Source of the DNA: Bacillota bacterium
GTDB lineage: Bacteria > Bacillota > Negativicutes > Sporomusales > UBA7701
Direction of reading: 5' to 3'
Assembly: GCA_023415075.1 (NCBI GenBank)
Contig: JAEZLU010000154.1
Location: 1 to 6,853 of the forward strand
Length of the DNA stretch: 6,853 nt
Shown piece after piece: positions 1 through 5,119 of the stretch (positions are counted from its first letter, which is position 1; every line of letters begins with the position of its first letter). The position numbers and the translations under genes are program-made. A model generated the notes under the pieces. It did no database searches, had not been told where the DNA came from, and worked only from the letters and a program-made list of their open reading frames with translations.

Positions 1-1184
1 CTTTTCTTGTGGCTACTTTAGCCATTTTACTGGTTTTTGGCTTCTATATTTCCCCGCTGGCATTATCACTCAAGCAGGGTCTCGACCTGCAGGGCGGTAC
101 CCATGTGGTCATGGAGGCGGTGGATACGCCCGATGCCCCGGTTAACGAGGACGCCATGCAGCGGGTGGTCAAGGTTATGGATCGCCGGGTCAACGAGCTT
201 GGCCTGACCGAACCCATCATCCAGCGTCAGGGCGAACGGCGGATAATCGTCGAATTGCCGGGGGTCAAGGACCCTGAAGGAGCTATTGCCCTGATCGGCA
301 AGACGGCCCTGCTGGAGTTTAAAGACGAAGCCGGCACTACGGTGCTGACCGGCAGGGACCTTAAGGACGCCAAGGCCCAGATATCCCAGGGCACCCGCAA
401 CGACGTCGGCCTCGAGTTCACCGAAGAAGGCGGCAAGAAGTTTGCCGATCTTACGGCCAAGAATATCGGCAAGCATATCGCCATAACCCTTGACAAGCAG
501 ATGCTGACTAATCCGGTGGTCCAGGAAGCCATCCCCAGCGGCAAGGCGGTCATCACCGGCCAGCGGAGCATCGAAGAGGCGCAGAATCTGGCCATTCTCC
601 TCCGGTCGGGTGCACTGCCTGTAAAGGTTGATATAATCGAAACGCGGACGGTCGGGCCGACCCTCGGCCAGGACTCCAAGGATAAAAGCATTGTAGCTTT
701 TGCCATAAGCATCGCCGCCATTGTCTTCTTCATGCTGGTTTTCTACCACATGTCGGGATTTGTGGCTAATATCGCCCTTGTTTTATATGTGCTGCTGCTG
801 CTCGTAATCTTGAAGATGCTCAACGCCACACTGACCCTGCCGGGCGTCGCCGGCATCATCCTGTCGATGGGCATGGCGGTTGACGCCAACGTGCTGATCT
901 TTGAGCGTTTCAAGGAAGAGTTCCGTAACGGCAAAACATTGCGCTCGGCCATGGATGCCGGCTTCTCCCGCGCTTGGCCCACCATCCTCGATTCGCATGT
1001 TACCACGCTGGTGGCGGCGCTTGTCCTGTTTTTCGTCGGCACCGGCCCGATCAAGGGCTTCGCGATCACGCTGGGGATAGGCATTCTCCTCAGCCTGTTC
1101 TCGGCCATCGTTGTTACCAGATTCCTCCTGAAGTCGCTGATGAACGCCAATGTGTTCAAAAGCGGCAAAATCTTCGGGGCGTAG
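1..1184 (+). CDS. secD: Protein translocase subunit SecD (5'-partial)
   Basis: SecD is a membrane subunit that works with SecF and SecYEG and uses the proton-motive force to help pull preproteins across the cytoplasmic membrane. The reading frame is already open at base 3 (codons TTT, CTT, then GTG at 9) and runs straight into a hydrophobic first helix, so the GTG at 9 is probably internal and roughly ten N-terminal codons lie outside the window. Visible signatures are GLDLQGG just after TM1 (bases 78-98), the extracytoplasmic domain with DRRVNELG and QRQGERRIIVELPG, and then a C-terminal membrane half. That half carries the SecD signature GMAVDANVLIFERFKEE, whose Asp is encoded at 882-884, followed by FVGTGPIKGFA. 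The roughly 400-residue length matches the short SecD of Gram-positive-type bacteria rather than the 615-residue E. coli form. The usual DAN/DSN before VTTL reads DSH here. The stop at 1182-1184 is followed 12 bases later by the preferred secF start, indicating one operon. Confidence 0.97.
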   Translation, partial: FLVATLAILLVFGFYISPLALSLKQGLDLQGGTHVVMEAVDTPDAPVNEDAMQRVVKVMDRRVNELGLTEPIIQRQGERRIIVELPGVKDPEGAIALIGKTALLEFKDEAGTTVLTGRDLKDAKAQISQGTRNDVGLEFTEEGGKKFADLTAKNIGKHIAITLDKQMLTNPVVQEAIPSGKAVITGQRSIEEAQNLAILLRSGALPVKVDIIETRTVGPTLGQDSKDKSIVAFAISIAAIVFFMLVFYHMSGFVANIALVLYVLLLLVILKMLNATLTLPGVAGIILSMGMAVDANVLIFERFKEEFRNGKTLRSAMDAGFSRAWPTILDSHVTTLVAALVLFFVGTGPIKGFAITLGIGILLSLFSAIVVTRFLLKSLMNANVFKSGKIFGA

Positions 1185-1196
1185 GGGGTGGGGAAT

Positions 1197-2111
1197 ATGT
1201 CACTAATGAATTTTGATTTTGTTAGCAAGCGCTACTGGTGGTTCGCCCTCTCCGCGCTGATCATGATACCCGGCCTGATTTCGATAGCCGTCCAGGGTTT
1301 CAATCTGGGCATCGACTTCACCGGCGGCACGCTGTTAGACCTCAAATTCGCTCAGCCGGTATCGGTGGCCCAGGTCCGCGACGTGCTGAAGGACTATCAT
1401 CTGGAACACAGCACCGTGCAGCTGGCGGCCGGGGCCCAGGTGGAAAAGTCGCAGAATGTGTTTGTGCGATCACATGTGCTGACTGAGGAAGAACGGATCG
1501 CGGCCATGGAAGGCCTGAAGAAGCTTGGCAGTTTCGAGGTTCTGAGGGTCGAGAAGGTCGGCGCCGTCATCGGCTCCGAACTGACCCGCCAGGCGGTTTT
1601 GGCGTTGGTTATCGCTTGGGCGATGATGATTGCCTATATTTCTTTCCGTTTCGAGTTCAAGTTTGCCGTTTCCGGTATACTGGCCCTGATTCACGATTGT
1701 ATCATCGTACTCGGTGTGTTTTCGCTGCTGCGGCTGGAAGTTGACGCCTCGTTTGTGGCCGCCATCCTGACGATTGTCGGCTACTCGATCAACGACACCA
1801 TCGTCATCTTCGACCGGATCCGCGAGAACATGAAGACCCACCGCAAGACCGAGAGCTTCCATGACCTTGTCAACCGCAGCATCTGGCAGACCATGACCAG
1901 GTCGATCTACACCGTGCTGACCGTGTTGTTTTGTTCGGTGGCCCTGTACGTTTTCGGCGGCGAAACGACCAAGAATTTCGCCCTTGCCATGACTATCGGC
2001 TTCGTCAGCGGCGCCTACTCGTCGATCTGCAACGCCAGCCAAATCTGGGTGACATGGAAGGAATATGCCGAGCGCCACCGTGTAGAGTCCAAGATCAAAG
2101 GCACCAAATAA
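1197..2111 (+). CDS. secF: Protein translocase subunit SecF
   Basis: SecF is the partner of SecD in the export-assisting membrane complex. The protein is 304 residues from the ATG at 1197. It has a first membrane helix at about residues 13-32, the motif GIDFTGG at 38-44, an extracytoplasmic domain to about residue 125, and a five-helix membrane block. That block contains the signature VGYSINDTIVIFDRIREN, with Asp200 in the conserved position thought to take part in proton coupling. The end of the last helix reads SSICNASQIWV, where many SecF proteins have an SSIFIASPL-like sequence, so this patch is divergent. Three in-frame starts exist: GTG 1188, ATG 1197 and ATG 1206. I chose 1197 because the purine-rich AGGGGG at 1183-1188 lies 8 bases before it. 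secD lies directly upstream and an intrinsic terminator follows the stop by 17 bases, so secF is the last gene of its transcript. Confidence 0.97.
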   Translation: MSLMNFDFVSKRYWWFALSALIMIPGLISIAVQGFNLGIDFTGGTLLDLKFAQPVSVAQVRDVLKDYHLEHSTVQLAAGAQVEKSQNVFVRSHVLTEEERIAAMEGLKKLGSFEVLRVEKVGAVIGSELTRQAVLALVIAWAMMIAYISFRFEFKFAVSGILALIHDCIIVLGVFSLLRLEVDASFVAAILTIVGYSINDTIVIFDRIRENMKTHRKTESFHDLVNRSIWQTMTRSIYTVLTVLFCSVALYVFGGETTKNFALAMTIGFVSGAYSSICNASQIWVTWKEYAERHRVESKIKGTK

Positions 2112-2128
2112 AGTAGATAAACAGCCTG

Positions 2129-2157
2129 AGCCCCGGGAGGATATCCCGGGGCTTTTT
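2129..2157 (+). terminator. Rho-independent terminator of the secDF transcript
   Basis: A perfect 10-base-pair stem (2129-2138 AGCCCCGGGA with 2144-2153 TCCCGGGGCT) encloses a 5-base loop, GGATA, and ends in a run of five T (2153-2157). It begins 17 bases after the secF stop. The strong GC-rich stem plus T tract is the classic intrinsic terminator layout and should isolate secDF from the downstream block. Confidence 0.93.
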
Positions 2158-2162
2158 CATGG

Positions 2163-2197
2163 TCGGCACAATAGCGGCAGCGGATTAATACTATGAT
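2163..2197 (+). promoter_or_regulatory. Weak candidate promoter for the downstream four-gene block
   Basis: Because a terminator closes secDF, the next block needs its own promoter, and the only space for one is 2158-2217. This is the most AT-rich part of that gap. It contains TATGAT at 2192-2197, a five-of-six match to the -10 consensus, but with no good -35 at the right distance. An alternative pairing is TCGGCA at 2163-2168 (four of six to TTGACA), then 17 bases, then TAATAC at 2186-2191, which is a poor -10. The call rests mainly on position, and an alternative sigma factor is possible. Confidence 0.25.
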
Positions 2198-2217
2198 ACC
2201 ATCCTAAGGGGTGGTGA

Positions 2218-3234
2218 ATGATCATGTGGATGCTGCTCCCGGCCCTGTCGCTGGCGTTAGTCCATATCGCCGGCGACAACGCCGGCGTGGTGCCCGACGC
2301 GGCGGCCCACCAGGGCGCAGCGGTCTGGCCGGTTATATTGCTGGCCTATTTTTTGCTGGGGACGGTTTTGACCGGCGCGGTAGCCTGGATGGGGGCCCGT
2401 ACCGGCCAGGAGATGGGGGTGACGGTAGGCAGGCTTTTCGGTTGCCGCGGCAAGAGGCTGCTGGCGCTGGTGATCCTTGGCGTGGCGATCCCTGCCAGCG
2501 CGATGACCGGCGGCTATTACGCAGGCTGGCTATTGAGCGCGCTTACCGGGCTGCCGTACCTTGTGGCCGTTTTCTGCTGCCTGCTTACGTTCACCGTGCT
2601 GGCGGCCGGCTACGGTGAGGAACTGCTCATCATGTCCAATTGGTGCTCGCTGCTTTTATTGCCGGCGCTGCTGGCCATGGTGGTGTTAGCCGGCAACGGC
2701 GAAGCAGCCGCCTGGCACGGCGAAGCCCCCGACTGGCTGCTGGTGCTGGCGCTCTTCGGCTACAACGCCGGCGGCATGCGGCCGGCCCTGGTATCCGAAG
2801 CGGCGACCCGCCTGCGGAAAAAGCCGCTGCGGGCGGTAGGTCTGGCGGTGGCGGCCAAGCTTGTAGAGGGCCTGTTCACGATGCTGATGGCCTATGTCGT
2901 CCTCGCGGCCCAGACGGCCGGCCCGCTGGCGCTGGCCCAGGCGGCCGACCGGTTGTTCGGCAGCGCCGGCGGCTGGTTTTTCGCTTTCGTGCTGTTGTGC
3001 ACTTTCACCAACGCCATGGTGCCGGCGATGATGGTCAACGCCCGCCAACTGGCGAGCTGCAGTGGCCTCGGCTACTGGCAGGCGCTGGTGGTTGCCGGTC
3101 TCGCTGTATATCTGGTAACTTTTCTGACCATCGAGACCATTCTGCAGGTGCTGGCGGCAGCCGGTCCGGCCACGGCTATTTTCGTCGCCTATACCGCCTA
3201 TCGCTTACATAAATCCGGCGGCAAGCAGCAATAA
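2218..3234 (+). CDS. Ten-helix membrane protein, NCS1/APC-superfamily (LeuT-fold) transporter-like
   Basis: This is a 338-residue integral membrane protein, probably a secondary transporter; the substrate cannot be read from the sequence. By hydrophobicity there are about ten membrane segments, near residues 4-25, 35-58, 81-109, 114-131, 137-158, 173-193, 204-231, 252-273, 287-303 and 308-328. The loop after segment 2 reads GARTGQEMGVTVGRLFG, which resembles the GARTGLPF...FG motif of NCS1 nucleobase permeases such as CodB. Segments 1 and 6 both contain a glycine-rich break (IAGDNAG at 17-23, FGYNAGG at 180-186), the placement expected for the two unwound helices of a 5+5 inverted-repeat LeuT fold. 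NCS1 proteins usually have 12 helices and over 400 residues, so this one would lack the last two. A YkvI-like membrane protein is an alternative. The ATG at 2218 follows AAGGGGTGG (2206-2214) by 3 bases; the second ATG at 2224 has a more normal spacing and could be the real start. It is the first gene after the terminator, and the gap to the next gene is 37 bases. Confidence 0.7.
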   Translation: MIMWMLLPALSLALVHIAGDNAGVVPDAAAHQGAAVWPVILLAYFLLGTVLTGAVAWMGARTGQEMGVTVGRLFGCRGKRLLALVILGVAIPASAMTGGYYAGWLLSALTGLPYLVAVFCCLLTFTVLAAGYGEELLIMSNWCSLLLLPALLAMVVLAGNGEAAAWHGEAPDWLLVLALFGYNAGGMRPALVSEAATRLRKKPLRAVGLAVAAKLVEGLFTMLMAYVVLAAQTAGPLALAQAADRLFGSAGGWFFAFVLLCTFTNAMVPAMMVNARQLASCSGLGYWQALVVAGLAVYLVTFLTIETILQVLAAAGPATAIFVAYTAYRLHKSGGKQQ

Positions 3235-3262
3235 TTGTGAGTAAGGCACCTATTTCGCAATA

Positions 3263-3269
3263 AGAGGAG
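3263..3269 (+). promoter_or_regulatory. Ribosome binding site that questions the start of the DUF456-like gene
   Basis: AGAGGAG is a strong Shine-Dalgarno sequence. It ends only 2 bases before the GTG at 3272 but 8 bases before an in-frame TTG at 3278. The spacing favours TTG, while codon preference favours GTG. The two options differ by two residues. Confidence 0.6.
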
Positions 3270-3271
3270 CT

Positions 3272-3742
3272 GTGACTTTGCTGCTCAAACCGGTTGTTGT
3301 CCTTATCATGTTTGTCGGCCTCCTGATGACGCTGCTGCCACGAGCCTGCGGCTCACTGATTATCGGCGGAGCGGTGATTTTGTACGCCGTCGCCGCCGGC
3401 CCGGCGGTCGTACCGTCCTGGCTTTGGGCGGCCCTGGCGGTACTGGCGGCGCTGGCCGAGATCGGCGGCCGCCTGCTGCGGCTGGCGCTGACCAGGCGCT
3501 TTTCGCTCAGTCGGCGGTTCTGTCTTGGCAGCAGTCTGGGCAATGTCGGCGGCGTTTTGGCGGCCGACGCTCTACTCGGGCCGGTGATCGGTTTCCTGGT
3601 GTGGGAGCTGGTGGCCGGCAAAACACTGGCGCCACGCTGGGACATGGTTGGACGAGTCCTGCTGCGGCTGGCGGCGGCGGCGGCGGTGCGGTTTACCTGT
3701 GGGCTCATTATGATAATATTGGTATTGTTGTATGTGCTGTAA
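3272..3742 (+). CDS. Small hydrophobic membrane protein, DUF456-like
   Basis: The product has 156 residues (154 if it starts at TTG 3278) and is almost entirely hydrophobic. There are segments at about residues 6-22, 28-43 and 48-64, a basic stretch near 68-83 (RLLRLALTRRFSLSRRF), a glycine-rich segment with GSSLGNVGGVLAADALLGPVIG at about 86-108, and a final pair near 127-155. The pattern of a short MTLLP-type turn, a glycine-rich LGPVIGFLVWEL core and a terminal hydrophobic hairpin resembles DUF456, a membrane family of unknown function. I infer the assignment by eye from this pattern. One alanine run is encoded by five GCG codons in a row at 3671-3685. The gene sits between a transporter-like protein and a AAA+ ATPase with a short gap on each side, which suggests one transcript. 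No function can be given. Confidence 0.75.
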   Translation: MTLLLKPVVVLIMFVGLLMTLLPRACGSLIIGGAVILYAVAAGPAVVPSWLWAALAVLAALAEIGGRLLRLALTRRFSLSRRFCLGSSLGNVGGVLAADALLGPVIGFLVWELVAGKTLAPRWDMVGRVLLRLAAAAAVRFTCGLIMIILVLLYVL

Positions 3743-3779
3743 GGGGTGGGCCGTCCGGGCACAATAGGGGAAAAAGCAT

Positions 3780-3784
3780 GGAGG
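3780..3784 (+). promoter_or_regulatory. Ribosome binding site fixing the ATPase start
   Basis: GGAGG lies 6 bases before the ATG at 3791, an ideal spacing. The longer in-frame option, GTG at 3746, lies 4 bases after the previous stop with no upstream Shine-Dalgarno site. It would add 15 residues that do not fit the family start, so 3791 is preferred. Confidence 0.8.
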
Positions 3785-3790
3785 GGCGAA

Positions 3791-5119
3791 ATGCGCACAT
3801 ACAATCGGCTTATCCGCCACAGCGGCAACAAGGATCTGTTCAAGGCTATCGCCATGTCGGCCGTCGCCCTGGCCGGCGGCCATCCGTTCCATGTCCATGC
3901 CGAAGGGCTGAGGGGCACCGGCAAGACAACCATCCTGCGGGCGGCTGGCCGCTTGCTGCCGCCGATCATCCGGGTGCGGGGCTGCGTGTACAACTGTCAC
4001 CCGGCCAGGCCCCACTGCCCGGAACACAAGGGACTTTCGCCGGCGGCACTGGCCGAACTCGGCCAGGAGGTGGTTCCCTGCCCGTTTCTTGAGATATCCC
4101 ACTCCGCCAAGATCGGCACGGTGGTCGGCAGTATTGATCTCGGTCGCCTGGTCGATCCCGACAGGCCAACTGCGGCGCTGCTGCCCGGGTCAATCCTCCA
4201 GGCTCACCGCGGAGTGATTTTCGTCGATGAAATAAACCGCCTGGCCGATACCGCCCCTGAACTGGCCGATGTTATGCTCGACGTCATGGGCACCAAGCCA
4301 GGCCGGGTCCAGGTGGAGGAGACCGGTCTGCCGACTGTTCAGATGCCGGTGGCGGTTACCGTGTGGGCGGCCTCCAACCCGGACGAAGAGCCGGGTTCGC
4401 TGGCACAAGTACGCAAGCAGCTGGCCGACCGCTTCGACCTGGCGGTCACCATGGGCCGGCCTAGCGAGCACCGCTCGGTAATGGAGATATTGGCCGGCGG
4501 GGCCGGCACCGCGAACAGTCAGCAGCGTTTGGGCGGCGGCGGCGATTTCCGCAGCCTGGCGATGAGTGAGGAACTAAGAGGACTGCTGGCGGCGGTGTAT
4601 ATCGATTTCGGTCTGGAAAGCCTGCGGGCGGTCGAGGCTCTTGAGACGGCGGCCAGGCTGACGGCCCTGCAGGCCGGCCGGAAAACGGTGGTGGCCGCCG
4701 ATGTCGTCGAGGTAGCGCCACTGGTGCTCGGCCACCGTACCGACAGCGCCAATCTTGCCGGTATTCTCCGTTATCTGCAGGCGGCCGACCGTTCGTCCGA
4801 GAAGGCAGACGCCCCATTGGCCGCCGACGACCAGGCGGTACAGGCGCGCACTAAGCCGGGGCAGGCCGACGGTCAATCCTGGTGGCAGCGGCTATGGGCG
4901 GCGCTTCGCTCGCAGCGGGAGCCGGATAAGGCGCCGCCGACAACGGGGCAGGACAACCGCTCCGGCGGCGGACGGGAGCAGTCGGGGCGGGCAAGTCAGG
5001 CAGTGAATAGCGACCCGACTACCGCGGTACTGACGGCTCCGCCGCGACCGGCCTTGCCGCTTAGTCAGCTGGCGACCGATGATTTTGCCAAGGCGGGGGA
5101 GGACAAGCGGCGTGCCTGA
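3791..5119 (+). CDS. ChlI/BchI-type AAA+ ATPase (magnesium-chelatase-like, orphan)
   Basis: This 442-residue cytoplasmic AAA+ ATPase belongs to the magnesium-chelatase I-subunit group; such proteins form rings and couple ATP hydrolysis to remodelling of a partner. The motifs are all intact: Walker A GLRGTGKT at 39-46, Walker B VIFVDEIN at 142-149 (Asp146, Glu147), sensor 1 at Asn196 in WAASNP, arginine finger Arg214 in LADRFD, and sensor 2 at about Arg279 in the C-terminal lid, which ends in VVEVAPLVLGHR (305-316). The block FLEISHSAKIGTVVGSIDL (99-117) is the ChlI-type region before Walker B. Between Walker A and that block sit Cys65, Cys69, Cys76 and Cys97 with His70, His75 and His79, a possible metal site. 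After residue 330 comes about 110 residues of Gly/Pro/Gln/Ser/Arg-rich, probably disordered tail. It contains a Trp-rich stretch (WWQRLW, 364-369) and resembles the linker that joins the two halves of ChlD. No tetrapyrrole genes are visible, so the substrate is unknown. The stop overlaps the next gene by 8 bases. Confidence 0.92.
   Translation: MRTYNRLIRHSGNKDLFKAIAMSAVALAGGHPFHVHAEGLRGTGKTTILRAAGRLLPPIIRVRGCVYNCHPARPHCPEHKGLSPAALAELGQEVVPCPFLEISHSAKIGTVVGSIDLGRLVDPDRPTAALLPGSILQAHRGVIFVDEINRLADTAPELADVMLDVMGTKPGRVQVEETGLPTVQMPVAVTVWAASNPDEEPGSLAQVRKQLADRFDLAVTMGRPSEHRSVMEILAGGAGTANSQQRLGGGGDFRSLAMSEELRGLLAAVYIDFGLESLRAVEALETAARLTALQAGRKTVVAADVVEVAPLVLGHRTDSANLAGILRYLQAADRSSEKADAPLAADDQAVQARTKPGQADGQSWWQRLWAALRSQREPDKAPPTTGQDNRSGGGREQSGRASQAVNSDPTTAVLTAPPRPALPLSQLATDDFAKAGEDKRRA
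5095..5102 (+). promoter_or_regulatory. Ribosome binding site of the VWA gene, inside the ATPase gene
   Basis: GGGGGAGG ends 9 bases before the GTG start at 5112 and lies within the last codons of the ATPase gene. This supports the overlapping start and suggests translational coupling of the pair. Confidence 0.7.

Noticed and set aside
66..749. Long reverse-strand open frames opposite secD, secF, and the region 3250-4102
   Set aside because: They lie opposite well-supported genes in GC-rich DNA, have no recognisable domains, and are compositional shadows.
2166..2175. GGCACAATAG seen here and again just before the ATPase gene, as a possible shared operator
   Set aside because: A 10-base exact repeat is expected several times by chance in a window of this size, and it has no symmetry.
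3237..3263. Eight-codon mini-ORF (GTG to TAA) before the DUF456-like gene
   Set aside because: No Shine-Dalgarno site and a length expected by chance.
3671..3685. Five tandem GCG triplets as a possible slippage repeat
   Set aside because: In frame and coding for alanine in a hydrophobic segment; common in GC-rich coding DNA.
3746..3790. Upstream GTG start for the ATPase adding 15 residues
   Set aside because: No ribosome site before it, whereas GGAGG lies 6 bases before the ATG at 3791.
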